A stretch of 64,000 bases of DNA, taken from Entonaema liquescens. Its lineage: Eukaryota > Ascomycota > Sordariomycetes > Xylariales > Xylariaceae. A program made the position numbers and the translations under genes. Of the stretch, positions 45,512-58,220 are shown piece after piece. How positions within the stretch are numbered: position 1 is the stretch's first letter; every line of letters begins with the position of its first letter. The stretch is taken from assembly GCA_902805475.1 (NCBI GenBank), contig CADCSX010000012.1, positions 1,054,001-1,118,000 on the forward strand, in the 5' to 3' direction. The notes beneath the pieces were generated by a model that ran no database searches, was not told the origin of the DNA, and was given only the letters and a program-made list of their open reading frames with translations.

Positions 45512-47363
45512 TGTTGATGATTCCGTCGGCAAACTTGCAGACTGTGATTAATTCGCAAGCGAGTATGTTGATATCGGGTCAGGCACTTGGCAAGCCCACA
45601 AGGGAATAATTAGAATGGAGGCGATGAAGAAAAAAAATGCAAGTAGAAATTAGAGTATCAAGTTATTGTATCGAGTTCAACGGTGAAAACACAGGTGATG
45701 AACTCGAACCCACACACAGTGTGTTAGGCTGTAACGGGTGGGCGAATGCGATGATGAATTTGATTGATGAAACGGGAAGGTTGAACTTTGATTATAAAGT
45801 CCAACTAAGAGGAGGAAGGTGAAGGAGAAAGTTGTAGTGGTGAAGTAGTTGGTTCACAGCGATGGGGAATTTGATGAGAGAGGGCAAGAAGACTGGACTG
45901 GTCTGGTGGGAGAGGCGAAGTGGGGGAAAGCGGCAACCCTGTCGCTGTCCCCTCCAAAGGTCTAAGTAGAAAAAAAAAAAGAAGTTGTTGGGTGCCGCCG
46001 CCCTCAAATAAATTTTCCTCCCTTAAATTTTTTTTTTCTTCAGGGCACTTACACGTAATGAATCGCCTGCCTACCTTATTTCTCTACTTCTACTGTCTAT
46101 TTATCTACCTATGTATACTGTTTCTTTACTTGCAGCCAATGGCAATATTACCACTTTTAGTGAGCAAACATTTGATACCTAAGATCTATGTACCTAATTA
46201 GATATATCAGGCATACAAGGTGTCATTGTATGTCTATGCCCTTATGCAGCAACTTACATATGGGCGTATTGAATGGCTGTATATCGAATGTAATCGGATG
46301 TAATCATTGTCCAGGTTCGTTGTACAAAGCCCATAGCTGCTATAAGTGCTGGGAACGTCTAGCCTAATGTGGATAGGTACTGGCTAGGTACAGACGGGCC
46401 TAATCCTGATCGAAAGCGGTGTACAGATATAGGATGTATAAGATGTATAAAATGCACGTAGATCAACTCAAAGAATTACATGCCTAGGTACATCTCGCCG
46501 TTTATCCATACACCGTTTCCCGGGTCAAGCCAATAGTTTTCCAACTAATACACTATAGATATATGCATTGGATATACTAGATACCTTCTACGGCTTCCAA
46601 GACGCGCCGTACGCAGGTAGCCACGTCAACTCATGTAGAAGTAGTGTACCTAAAGGTATGCTGCATGCGCATATACATGTACCTAGATATAGTAGTACCT
46701 TGAATACCTTGAAGCCATAGACGCTAGATTGGGTATTTCGCCTTGCCTATTCGGGTAATACGAAACTTTAATGGAATGGTGGCTCACTTTCTCTTATCGT
46801 TATCGTATATCGTATATCGTATATCGCAATTGCATATTCTGTCAGCCTTATCGTTATCGTTACTGCTATCGTTGCTATCATCACTATCGTTATCACTAGG
46901 TAACCTTTCGCATTGTCTTGAGCTCGTAGTGGATCCTTCATATTCTCAGTGAATTGACTGTTCAAGGATTAATACCATGCATAGCGTCATCTTCCATCTT
47001 CACAGTTCTGGACGGTGTAGCTTGTTAATCATTTGAGCTCGAACCCAACCCAAACTTGTAAACTCCCACTTCCAACCTTTAAAGAAGAGCTTACAAAGTT
47101 GGAACCCAGGCGATAAATATATAGTATTCCACCAATTGGTCCTCCAGGATCTATCGCACTTCAACATTTCGATATACTATTCAGGATGTGCCCTAATATT
47201 CCAGTCCTTCCCCGGCCGGATCGATAGGTAGTCATAGTTGCAAGGTCGCGAAAGCGCGCCTCTGATTCCGGTCCATTTCGGCCCTCTCCGTACGCGCTCT
47301 AGTTGCATCGCCGATTATACAAAATTATATACGTTTTCTATTATAAATAACGGTCTATTGGCT
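45512..47363. other. Divergent promoter region NAP1/P5B ATPase
   Basis: 1.85 kb with many TACCTA/TAGGTA words and an ATATCGT/ATCGTT tandem tract (46795-46892). No gene is supported. Confidence 0.55.
46795..46892. repeat. TATCGT-type tandem tract
   Basis: Repeats of ATATCGT (46804-46827) are followed by degenerate ATCGTT/ATCATC units (about 46847-46892), about 470 bp upstream of the P5B ATPase start. Confidence 0.75.
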
Positions 47364-50300
47364 ATGGAGGGACCTAATGATGATGCGCAGCCAAGGCGCA
47401 GTGGTCCGGTAGCCATGTACAGGCTGAGCTCGAATCAGAGTAGCTCGAGTGTATTTGAGGACGTGGAGATGGCGCATGATGAGGTAGGCTAGTTGTATCA
47501 TCCAACGTTAAGATCGTCTATTCTAAAAATTAGTTGCTTCGCAGTTGTTCTCTGGTCCCATCGCAGAGAGCTTGCCTACGAGCGTCTCGGCCTTTTCCCA
47601 TCGTCGTCAACGCGCAGACTCGACAGCAAGCTTCGCGTATTACAATGAAGAGGAGGACGAAGCAGGAGCTGGGTTTTTGTATGACGAAGATGGTGCTGTG
47701 CCATTTGATATCGACGAGACACCATTTGACTTCGAAGAGGAAGAAGAAGAGGAAAGTAGTTCAGGAGTCGGCCTCGAGAACGGTAGTTCGTACGATGATT
47801 ATTCTATGCGGAGGAGATCTTCAACCCAATCGAGAGGCTCGGTTCATGCCAGACTTCTCCGAACAGATAGTGGCGTGACGGATGCTAGCGGTCGAGGTTA
47901 CAGCCGAGTCAGTCAGAAACTGCATATGGTCAACGAGGATCTCACTATTGTGATAGCTGGCTTTCGTACGAGCAGATTTGGCTACACCACATATATTATA
48001 CTGTGTGTTGTAACGTTGGGGCTTGCATACCTCCTTCTGCGATGGCTTCCCCGGTGGCAGGTGAAGTTAATCGGCGAGCCATGTCCGCTTCATGATAGCC
48101 AGTGGGTGGTTCTCGAGGTTAGTTGTGTTGGAAACCCGTACGCTTTGGTTGCTATGCTTACCATGCTATAGAATCAATGGGGTGAAATGGCTATCCTAGA
48201 CGTGCAAACGCAGCCTTACAATCGACCGCTATCTACCGTATTCGGTTCACCAGAAAAGATTTTTGCCCAACTGCTGGGAGATGATGCTGATCCATTATTA
48301 CCTGAGCTCCGGGTCCTCAACTACCGATACGTGCGCTTCTTTTACCATCCGTTGAAAGGTAAATTCGTTATCTGCAACGGGTGGAAGGATCCTACATGGA
48401 CCCGTGTACGAGCGCTTCGCGCCGGCATCGATGGCGAGGAGAAAGACCACAGGGAACGCGTCTTTGGGACAAACCTCATTGATATCGAGCAGAAGACCAT
48501 TCCTCAATTACTCGTTGATGAAGTAGGTGCTTGTCGATGAAGCATTCCTGTTACTGTATGGACTGACATGCCCTAGGTTTTCCACCCATTTTATGTTTTC
48601 CAGATTGCAAGTTTAATTCTCTGGTCGTCGGACGAGTACTACTATTATGCTGTCTGTATCTTCATTATGTCGGCAGGTAGTATAATAGCGACCCTAATAG
48701 ATACACGCGCTGTTCGTTTCCCTCCACTACAGAAGTATACATCATCACTAACCTCTACTAGACAATGCGGCGTCTTCGCGATATCTCTCGTTTTGAGTGC
48801 GACGTACGAGTCCTCCGGAACGGTTTTTGTAAGTAAAGGACAGCTATTTTGGTTGTAGGGTGTATAGTGTATAGCTAACCGTCTCTAAGGGGCCCATGTT
48901 TCGTCGAGCGACTTAGTTCCTGGTGATGTATATGAGATTAGTGATCCCAGCCTCACCCAGTTTCCTAGTGATAGCCTACTATTGAGTGGAGATTGCATTG
49001 TCAACGAGAGTATGCTTACAGGTGAATCTGTGCCGGTCTCCAAAATCCCGGCTACCGACGAAACGCTTCAGATTATGAATCTTGGAGCCTCCACGATCTC
49101 TCACGATGCTGCTCGTCATTTTCTTTTCTGCGGCACAAAAATCATTAGAGCGCGGAAGCCGCAAGACAATGGAGATGATGAAGCCGTTGCCCTCGCCATG
49201 GTTGTGAGGACTGGCTTCAATACGACCAAGGGCTCACTCGTCCGCTCCATGCTGTTTCCTAAACCATCCGGTTTTAAATTCTATCGTGACTCTTTCCGAT
49301 ACATATCTGTTATGGGATGCGTTGCACTGCTTGGGTTCATTGTATCCTTCGTCAACTTCATTCGCCTAGGGCTGGCTTGGCATGTGATACTTATCAGAGC
49401 CCTGGATCTGATCACTATTGCTGTTCCACCTGCCCTCCCAGCTACACTTACTATTGGGACAAATTTCGCTCTAAGCCGACTCAAGAAGAAACAAATATTC
49501 TGTATCAGCCCACAAAGAGTCAACGTGGGTGGGAAGCTTGATGTCATGTGCTTCGACAAGACCGGTACTTTGACGGAAGATGGCTTAGATATTCTCGGTG
49601 TACAGTTGGTATCTCGGTCAGCAAAACGGTTTGATGATATTGTCTCGAAGGCATCAGATTTGGTCCCTAGCACAAGTTTGGATGCTGGCCCCGGGGATAA
49701 ATATGATATCACTCGTGCTGCTCTGTTCACAATGGCTACCTGTCACTCCCTACGCTCCGTCGATGGCGAACTTGTCGGTGATCCGCTAGACGTTAAAATG
49801 TTCGAGTTCACCGGCTGGACATTTGAAGAAGGAAACCAAGGCGGAGCCGATCAGGAAGATGACGAGCAAGGCGGCTTCTCTCCTTCGGTTGCTCGTCCTC
49901 CTATGGCACCCCTTTACGACACGGATGAATATGGGACTACCCAAGGCCACAATGTAAGTTCTCACTTGAGCAAACTTTAAGTCCGTCTAACGTATTCTAG
50001 GCGCTAATTGAACTCGGTGTATTGAGAGCCTTTGAGTTTGTCTCACAGTTACGGAGGGCCAGCGTCATCGTGCGGGCTTTCGGCAAGCAAAGTGGAAGCA
50101 TATATGTTAAAGGTGCACCCGAGTGTATGCGGGAAATATGTCGGCCAGATACTTGTAAGTTACCTTAATATCAGGAGCCATCAGTGAGGTCTAAGCTAAT
50201 ACGTAATGTAGTCCCGGATGACTACGACGAACTTCTATCTTATTATACCCACAAAGGATATCGAGTCATTGCCTGCGCTACTAGACATATAAAAAAGCTG

Positions 50301-52296
50301 TCATGGGTAAAATCCCAGAAAATGAAGCGTGAGGAGGTTGAAGCCGATCTCAACTTTGTCGGCTTCATCATCTTTGAAAACAAGTTGAAACCTACAACCG
50401 CTGCGGTGCTTAAGGAGCTTACCCAATCAAATATCGGTTCAATTATGGTCACGGGCGACAACATCTTGACGGCTATTAGTGTTGCGAGAAACTGTGGCCT
50501 CATCGAAAAAGAAGCGCATTGTTTCGTACCCCATTTTGCTGAAGGTAAGCCGCTATGATCGACTTACATGCCTTCGTAATCAAACACAGAAGAACGACCA
50601 AGGAGTCCAAGCTGTCTGATACTGAGCCATGAGAAGTCTCCTATCTAGGGCTATTAATTGCTAACATAAATCTCACAGGAAACTCTCGTGACCCTAATGC
50701 CCGTTTACAATGGGAAAGCATAGATGACCAAGCGTATCAATTGGACAATAGAACTCTGCTGGTAAGACCATATGTAGCGACTTGATCGGTGTATCAAACT
50801 AACTTTAACAATTATAGCCGTTGCCTGCTCCTGTTGACCGAGACGCTTCTTTACCATACGATATAACCAACCTCAGAAACTACTCTCTCGCAGTAAGCGG
50901 TGACGTTTTCCGGTGGATAATTGACTTTGCTCCAAATGAAGTTATGCAGAGGGTATGTAATATAGCTTCCCCTACCCATCTTAACACGATGGCTACCTTC
51001 ATAACATGTAAAAAGGCTAATGAAATACTAGATGCTTGTCCGAGGTAAGGTATTTGCACGTATGTCTCCAGACGAGAAACACGAACTTGTAGAGAAACTT
51101 CAAAGCATAGACTACTGTGCTGGCTTTTGTGGCGACGGGGCGAATGATTGTGGTGCTCTTAAAGCAGCCGATGTAGGGATATCTCTTTCCGAAGCAGAAG
51201 CCTCGGTTGCAGCCCCATTTACATCGCGAGTATTCGATATCCGATGTGTCCCCGACGTGATCCGGTATGCTTACCCCCTATAAACACATCTGTAGAGTAT
51301 ACTTGTGTCGCTAACTATAAACTTAGGGAGGGACGAGCTGCTTTAGTAACTAGCTTCAGTTGCTTCAAGTACATGAGCCTTTACTCAGCTATACAGTTCA
51401 CTTCCGTCAGCTTCCTTTACGCTTCTGCTTCGAACCTTGGAGACTTTCAGGTAATGATAGCTACTACGGCGCACATATTCCTGGTGGCTAACTAGTTCAT
51501 AGTTCCTTTTTATAGACGTTCTACTTATATTGCCAATTGCTATATTCAGTAAGTGGACGCAAGGTACGATATAGTGCTAAATTGCTAATTCGTGTAATAG
51601 TGGGCTGGTCTGGACCATTCCCAGTTCTCAGCAAGAAACGACCGACGGCAAATCTAGTGTCGAGAAAGGTCCTGATACCTTTGCTGTGTCAGATGGCTGT
51701 CTGTATAGTCGTACAAGCTGCTGCGTGGCTTCTCGTTCGGGAGCAAAGCTGGTAAGTCCCGCGTTAGAGAACTATTGATGCTACCGTGTTCTGACGCGAA
51801 TGTCACAGGTATATCCCGCCACGGGTGAATCGAAACAAGCCTCATATCAAAAATTCAGAGAATACGACTTTGTTCCTCGTGTCTTGCTTCGAGTACATAT
51901 TCATTGGCGTGGTACTCAACGCCGGCAAGCCATTCCGACAGCCCATGACCCAGAACTGTAGGTCTTGAATACTCTTGTATACATCCATAGAAATTGCTAA
52001 CTGTACATATAGGGCCATTCATGGCTACTATCGTTACGGCTCTAGCCATAACCATATATATGATCTTCACACCGGGCCATTGGATCAAGAACCTAATGCA
52101 GCTAACGAAGATAAGCTCATCCTTCAAGCTTACACTCTTAGGCCTCGGCGTGGCATATCTAGTCATAGCATGGGTTGGAGAACACTACATCTTCTCTGGC
52201 ATTGCTCGAGGACTCGGCGTGGTGAAAACAGCTATCACTAAGAAGTCGAAGAAGCGGAAGGAGTATAAGATCATATTGGAGCAGACGAAAGCTTGA
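47364..52296 (+). CDS. YPK9: P5B-type ATPase (Ypk9/ATP13A2-like)
   Basis: P-type ATPase of the P5B group, vacuolar/lysosomal polyamine exporters in relatives. Sixteen exons: 47364-47483, 47545-48117, 48172-48522, 48577-48711, 48762-48828, 48890-49953, 50001-50154, 50212-50544, 50679-50761, 50818-50952, 51032-51264, 51327-51450, 51503-51548, 51601-51751, 51809-51957, 52013-52296; 4002 nt, 1333 aa. The acidic cytosolic N-terminus is followed by a first hydrophobic segment, TTYIILCVVTLGLAYLLL. Then come TGES (~460), the P5B signature PPALP (~594), catalytic DKTGT (~638), KGAPE in the nucleotide domain, VTGDN, and GDGANDC near the hinge. Six C-terminal membrane segments include FIDVLLILPIAIF and LFLVSCFEYIFIGVVL. 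The exon 4 donor is GTTCGT, atypical but phase-correct. All catalytic residues are present. Confidence 0.94.
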
Positions 52297-52671
52297 CCTG
52301 GATTTTAGCAGTTTACTCGAACTTGCTAACTGGGTAGGGTTGAGGTTTGGATGTGTGAACGTCAGATAGTGTTGGCTAAGCATAGATTACTTCTAAATAG
52401 AGAGGGTAAATAGTGTGTATTGTTATTTTGTATATAACAGAACAAAAGAAGTAGTATAGTGTCAAAGCAAGATCGGCCTAATAAGTCGAAGTGATACATA
52501 GACATGAACGACTAACTTGACGGCTTGTCTTTATATCAACTTACATTAATACACCTGCATACGTTAGAATCTGTAGTCTCACAATAGTTCACGACACTAG
52601 TAAAGAGTCAAAATAGGGTATCTATTCCAGAGTAGGGTCTTATCGAGCCTCTCATGCATTACCGAACTATT
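52297..52671. other. Convergent 3' gap P5B ATPase/RRP9
   Basis: 375 bp between convergent stop codons. Nothing coding is recognised. Confidence 0.6.
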
Positions 52672-54417
52672 TTATTCCGAGCCGACACCCTCACCTCCAT
52701 CCGCAACTCCGTTCTCGATCCCAGGCCTCGTCCTAGGTACTTCAAATACAACAGCGCCATTTTTGCCTCCCTTGATTTTCTTCCACATACCTAAGCGGTG
52801 GTCCTTCCCCACCCCAACCACGACGCATATGCCGTCTTTACCGCGCTCTCCCCGCTCAAATAGAGCGATGTCGTTGACTATGCCTTTGACAAGCCATGAG
52901 GCGGCATTGGGCCCGTTCACGACATTGTTTATTTCTGCGTCTTGAGGAGCGTCTGTGGTAGATGGGTTGCCTAGAATTCCTGCGGGCTCGATCTTCCTTT
53001 TGTCTTCGCTTAACCGCCAGACTCGAACGTACCCGTCCCAGCTGCCGCTTAATATGAGATCAGAGTAGGGTAAGGTCCGGAGTGCGGTGATCCACCTAGG
53101 CTGTGGAGGGGGTACGACTTTGGGAGTTGGGGCTGCCTCGGCGGATGCTTCCGTCGGCTTCAACGGCTTTTCCAACCCGTGAGCTTGTGTTAAGATGAAG
53201 AGTGGCTTCTTCTTCTGTATGCTCCACAAGGCTAGGGAGCCGTTATCACTGCCTGTGACAAACAGTTCATCGTCGATCATGGCAACACGATCCATGCTGC
53301 CTTCGTGGGCCAGCGACCGCGGGTCAATCTCTGGCTTCTGCTTCTTGTCGATCGACCCACCGCGGAAGACCAACTGGGTCTCCTCGACAACTTTCCATAA
53401 GCGAGCCGTCCGATCTCGTGCACCGACGCTCACGCAACGTTCTTGTGCTAGGGCATCGATGTCGACGACCTCGTCTTGGTGACCGAAGAGGGTCTCTATA
53501 TAGGCCAACTCATCCAAGCTCCATACTTTCACGGTACGGTCCTTAGAAGCTGAGTAGAGTTGGTTTGTACCTCGGCGGAACGCGAGACCCGTTACAGCAT
53601 CGCGGTGGTGTGTGAAGACGCGCAGGGGCTTCAACGATTTGGCGTCATAGACGATCAGCCGTTTATCCGCGCCGCCCGTAACGACGAACTTGCCGTCCTG
53701 AGAAGCTGCCACGCATAGGATTTCGGCTACATGTCCTTGGTAGTTTTTATCGTTTGCCTTCGACCGGTTCCCCTTCCGCAGCGCAACCTTAATTGGCTGT
53801 CGACGCGGAGGAGCGGGAGGCTTCTTGGGCTTCTTTTTGGTAGTTTGAGGGAATTGATAGGCGGGTAAGTCTTGTAGCTTCCACTTGACCAAGCATTGGT
53901 CCTTCGAGACCGTATACACGTGCGGTGCGCATATAGCAATAGAGGTAGTTGCGAGCGTATTACACCGGAAGAGAGTATGGGACGCCCGGTCAACAGCAAG
54001 CTCTGAAGCGATTTTCCTGTATACCTTTCCTTTTGTTTCTGCTACATCTTCTTGTAGACGCGTTGCTATTATATCGCGGTCGATATCCTCAGCATTGAAG
54101 CCTGTCTCGTCGACTTCTTGCCGGACGTTGTCGAGATACCTTTCCGCAAGTCTTAACCTCTTTTCTGCTGCCGTTTCTCCTTCATTTTCCGACTCTGAAT
54201 CGGAACCAGAAGCATCTGGTTGTGCTACGCCATCATCGCTCTCCGAATCACTGCCTGATATCGACTCATCTCGTTCGACTCGTTTTCTGGGTGTAGGTGT
54301 AGGTTTCGAGGGCGTCTTCGAAGTTTTAGTGGTCGCGACTCGCTTTTTAGGCCCGTCTATAACAGGTGCTCGTTTCCTTTTTTTCTGAGCGCCAGGAACT
54401 GTAAAGAAAGACGACAT
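52672..54417 (-). CDS. RRP9: U3 snoRNP-associated WD40 protein Rrp9 (U3-55K)
   Basis: Component of the U3 small nucleolar RNP in the small-subunit processome, binding the U3 box B/C motif. Intronless, 581 aa. The start is chosen at 54417 because MSSFFTVPGAQKKRKR is the family N-terminus; an in-frame ATG 15 bp upstream adds MYKTT. Residues 1 to about 100 are basic then acidic Ser-rich (likely nucleolar targeting), followed by RLAERYLDNVRQEVDETGF. WD40 repeats start near residue 145 and include GHVAEILCVAASQDGKFVV with GGADKRLIVYDAK, HHRDAVTGLAFRRGTNQLYS, GHQDEVVDIDAL, and WITALRTLPYSDLILSGSWD. The C-terminal blade has ICVVVGVGKDHRLGMW. Lack of introns is unusual in this intron-rich neighbourhood. 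Confidence 0.94.
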   Translation of the reverse strand: MSSFFTVPGAQKKRKRAPVIDGPKKRVATTKTSKTPSKPTPTPRKRVERDESISGSDSESDDGVAQPDASGSDSESENEGETAAEKRLRLAERYLDNVRQEVDETGFNAEDIDRDIIATRLQEDVAETKGKVYRKIASELAVDRASHTLFRCNTLATTSIAICAPHVYTVSKDQCLVKWKLQDLPAYQFPQTTKKKPKKPPAPPRRQPIKVALRKGNRSKANDKNYQGHVAEILCVAASQDGKFVVTGGADKRLIVYDAKSLKPLRVFTHHRDAVTGLAFRRGTNQLYSASKDRTVKVWSLDELAYIETLFGHQDEVVDIDALAQERCVSVGARDRTARLWKVVEETQLVFRGGSIDKKQKPEIDPRSLAHEGSMDRVAMIDDELFVTGSDNGSLALWSIQKKKPLFILTQAHGLEKPLKPTEASAEAAPTPKVVPPPQPRWITALRTLPYSDLILSGSWDGYVRVWRLSEDKRKIEPAGILGNPSTTDAPQDAEINNVVNGPNAASWLVKGIVNDIALFERGERGKDGICVVVGVGKDHRLGMWKKIKGGKNGAVVFEVPRTRPGIENGVADGGEGVGSE

Positions 54418-54871
54418 AGTGGTTTTGTACAATGTTTAGGTTAATTAATGCGAACGCGTGTTAGTCGTCTCATGCCCTTAAAAAAATTCCATCCTCAAAG
54501 TAAAAGACTTGGTTCGTAGCTAAGAAAAAAAAAAAAAAGTTCAACGTCCTGCGGGACACTGACAGGGGACCCTAGCGGTACGAAGATACCTATGCTTCTG
54601 TGAGCCGTTATGTGGTAGCCATTGGCTTTAGATGATCTCAGAGCGGGGCGCGGCTGAGGAACTGTGGCTAGTGCACCCGACCTCCGACCTCCACCAGATG
54701 ATGTTCTAGTCTGAAGCTCTAGATTTGGCAGCCAGTTACTAGGCTGTAGCTACCTTGCGCGTCTACATAGTACAACATTTACCTACAACGCCAGCGCCTT
54801 GGGAACAAGAGCTTCTTCAACAACTACAAACAACAGTTGAGCTCATTACCACCCGAACAAATATCCCCAAA
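54418..54871. other. Divergent promoter region RRP9/proteasome beta-4
   Basis: 454 bp shared upstream region of a ribosome-biogenesis and a proteasome gene. An A-run lies at 54525-54538. No clear PACE (GGTGGCAAA) box is seen. Confidence 0.5.
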
Positions 54872-55596
54872 ATGTATGATGCCTAACATTCTAAAATCAC
54901 GATTAAACAATTCACTAACGTTAGCCAAACCAGGGAGGTATTACTAGGGATTACCGGCAAGGACTTTACCTTAATCGCAGCCTCCAAAGCTGCGATGCGA
55001 GGAGCAACTATTCTCAAGGCTTCCGATGATAAAACGAGATCGCTCAACAAGCATACGCTAGTCGCCTTCTCCGGAGAAGCTGGCGATACAAGTGCGTTGA
55101 TTTCTAGAACATGCGACTCGGCTCTGAAAGCTAACTGTCTCTAGTTCAATTCTCTGAGTATATCCAGGCTAATGCGCAGTTGTATTCGATGCGGAACGAG
55201 ACCGACTTATCACCTACGGCGCTAGCACATTACGTCCGTGGTGAACTTGCATCAAGCTTAAGATCCAGAAAGCCGTATAACGTCAACTTGCTACTCGGAG
55301 GCGTCGACCCTATCACCCACAAGCCGAGCTTATTCTGGCTAGACTATCTTGCGGCTCTGGCATCCGTCCCCTATGCTGCTCACGGCTACGCACAATACTA
55401 CTGCCTTTCTATCCTGGATAAGCACCACCACCCGGACATGACGCTGGTGCAAGGGCTTAAAGTGCTCGAGATGTGCACAGACGAACTGAAGCGACGTTTA
55501 CCTATCGATTTCAAGGGTATGACGGTCAAGGCAGTTACGAAAGACGGAATTCGGGAGATCGAGTTCAAGGATGACAAGGTCGTTAAGAGCGCATAA
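54872..55596 (+). CDS. PRE1: 20S proteasome subunit beta type-2 (beta-4, Pre1), start codon split by an intron
   Basis: Non-catalytic beta subunit of the 20S core. Exons 54872-54873 (AT only), 54934-55091, 55145-55596; 612 nt, 203 aa. The protein begins MEVLLGITGKDFTLIAASKAA, exactly the family start, but its ATG exists only after removal of intron 54874-54933 (GTATGA...ACCAG), which separates AT from G. Without splicing, the ATG at 54872 reads Tyr-Asp-Ala-stop. The body includes RGATILKASDDKTRSLN, LVAFSGEAGDT/IQFSEYIQAN across intron 2, and NVNLLLGGVDPITHKPSLFW. LDYLAALASVPYAAHGYA and the C-terminal hydrophobic strand region follow. As expected for this subunit there is no propeptide or catalytic Thr. 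Confidence 0.95.
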
Positions 55597-58220
55597 AGAA
55601 GTGTTATTTTCTACCTGGCAACCCAACGTGTAACATTAGGATTCTAGGCTGGGCGGGAGACCGCACAGTAGCCTAGTAGCCAAGTCACAGGCCGGCCTAT
55701 CAAAGCTATCAGGTCGGTCATGATTGCGACCATCCAATATCTTTTCGGTTACAACGTATATGGCGAGGGGTCCAAGCTACTCGTCACCATAAGAAAGCCT
55801 TTAAAAGATATATGCTTAGGTAGCTTAAGAAGGTACTATAAAGGGTAGCTAAGTAACGCGGATGAAATATGTGATGCAATGATGGAATTGTGAATAATGC
55901 TTAGTCCAATTCCCCAGCCTCGCGCCCAGCAATAACAGGATGGCATAATTAAGATATACGTTAAGTCTACATTTATCGACAGGGCCGTCATTCCAATATG
56001 GGTTGAGAAGATAGAATTTACGTGTATGGACTCTCAACCCAACCGCGGATCGTAACTCTTGAGGCTTCCCCGTAGTCGCATTCGGCAATTAGGGACTCCT
56101 GACTGAACTGTCATTTATATTTAAATAAATAATGACCCATACAGTATACCTCGACCTCCACCATTCGCGGGGCTGACTTTGAAGCAATTTTCCAGGCGGT
56201 GTATTTGGCTTTGGGCGGTGAGACTCCTGCATGATGCTTCACCCGTTCACCATGCAGGCGGACTTCCTATTGGAACACCGCAGCCTCGTTGCAGGAGAGT
56301 TACATCCGCCTTCCCCTGCTAGCCGCCAATGGTTAGAACATCTGTTGTCTGTTAGAGCTCCCAAGCCTTATCATTACTATGGTACTATACTATATGCTAT
56401 GTTGTAAATCTTAGTTCGCAGAAAAAAGCTTAAGCGTCCAAATCAGCGCCTTCGATCATGGTTTAGTCATATAACGCATATAACGGCAGCTGATGATCCA
56501 CCGGACCCTATTACGTATGTATGGCAGCATGCTGAAGAGAGTTGCAACCAAGGGCTGCCAGGGGTTTTCTCCTGGCTGTCTGGTTGTCTTGGGTTTGTAG
56601 ACCCGGGACATTGGTGGCGACATAAAATCAGGCACACATCATCGAATTGCCTAACAAATAACAACGTGTATCTCTGGCTCGCTTGCTATCCAAGCTGAAA
56701 GGATGGGTTGGCTGGTTGGGTGAAAGTCAGCCAAAGGGTGCAGAGGGTGTTAGTGAGTGTACCCCCATCGGACCATACCGAGATTTAAATTTGATACAAA
56801 AGGTGTTCACTCCACGAGGCGAGAAAATGATCGAGCTAATCATCAAGTTACTAATCGCCACTGGAAGGCATGGAAATGGTATTGGTTTAGTTAATTAACT
56901 AGGCAACTATTCTTTATCCTTATTCATTTTATACACGTACCTCATAAATACCTAATAATACCTAGTATAATTATAGGTAACTAGGAGTAATAAGTAATAA
57001 ATGTTTTCTGGAATACCCGAGATGGTTCTATTACGTAGCAATCTTCTTCTAGCAAAGTGTCGACCAAATCGAATTGATGCATGCTTAAGCAATCTAAGGT
57101 TGTAGTAACGAAGTTTTCCAGCAGGTCTAGGTAAGAGATTTTGGGTTAAGGGTGCTGCAATAGAGGTGGTATTCTAGCCGATTTGAGTGGAGCTCTTCAA
57201 CTATTTGCAACCCCCAAGTTTCCATTTCTCCAAGGTCTTCAGGGCCCTTTCCTCTACAAAGGGAGGCAAAGGAAATAAAAATTGTCGCAGTTGCCCAAAC
57301 CAGGAAGGGATAGATGCATTGCAGTCGTAGAATGTACAGAATGTACAGAATGTATAATAGACGCTTGTAGCCAAGATAGACTGGGGGCAATTGCTTAGGT
57401 ACCGAAGGTACTAGTTACTTGATAACGTTAGTTGACATCCCACTTTCCGTGATACCAGTTATCTTGTAATTGCATATAATTGCTAACAATTTCCCCTTCC
57501 GGCATATCGATACCGAATAGTTGCCCCCATCTCCATGGTAAGCCAACTACTATTGGTAAATGCAGTCACAGCGTGCCTACCCAGTATAGTCTAGGTACTT
57601 TTAGTCACGGACCCAGCGCTAACGCGTTCTCGATTTTCGACACAACTTCAAAACTTCCTGAATTTTTTTCATCTGATCCGATTCTTCTTCTCCCCCACAA
57701 TCCCTTTGCCATACCCAACCCTCAAACACACGGCATAATCACATCCCTCCTCCCCCCCTGAAAAAGCATTCTGTGTTTTTTTCTTCCGTTCAGGGCCTTC
57801 TCTTTCCTTGAAAAGATCTGGTTTTACTTTCTTTTCTTTAAGGGATTTTCGGAAGGCATCTATTACTAGACTTTGGTGTGTGATCACTTAGAGGTTCATA
57901 CATTTGACTCTGAGCAACGACCCTGCATTTGAGTCTCTTAATTCATATTGAGAGAGAAGGTGCATCCCGTCGTAGTTTCCTCTTCTACCCGCAATTAATA
58001 TCATCTTTGCTGGGTTTTCACGACGACCTCAGGTTTTAATTTTTAAATCTGCCGTACAAACTTACCTTGCCCTCCCTCCTTCTCTTCTTCTGAACTCGTT
58101 CGTTCTTTTGAGAGAGAATTAATCGGCTGGGTTCCGTACGAGAAAATTTTCTTCGACAAACGCATATACCAACGTACAAATACCTATTGCATATACCGTT
58201 CAATAAACGTCACGTCAATC
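55597..58220. other. Intergenic region PRE1 to DED1
   Basis: 2.6 kb, the longest ordinary-composition gap. No gene is supported. The last ~600 bp (57640-58220) is pyrimidine-rich and probably the DED1 promoter with a long 5' leader. A 9-bp GAATGTACA tandem repeat lies at 57330-57355. Small open frames (56467-56898, 57127-57390) show no family resemblance. Confidence 0.5.

Noticed and set aside
45690..45760. Possible minus-strand tRNA (GGTTCGAGTTC-like word near 45700)
   Set aside because: No matching T-stem, acceptor stem or A box could be paired around it.
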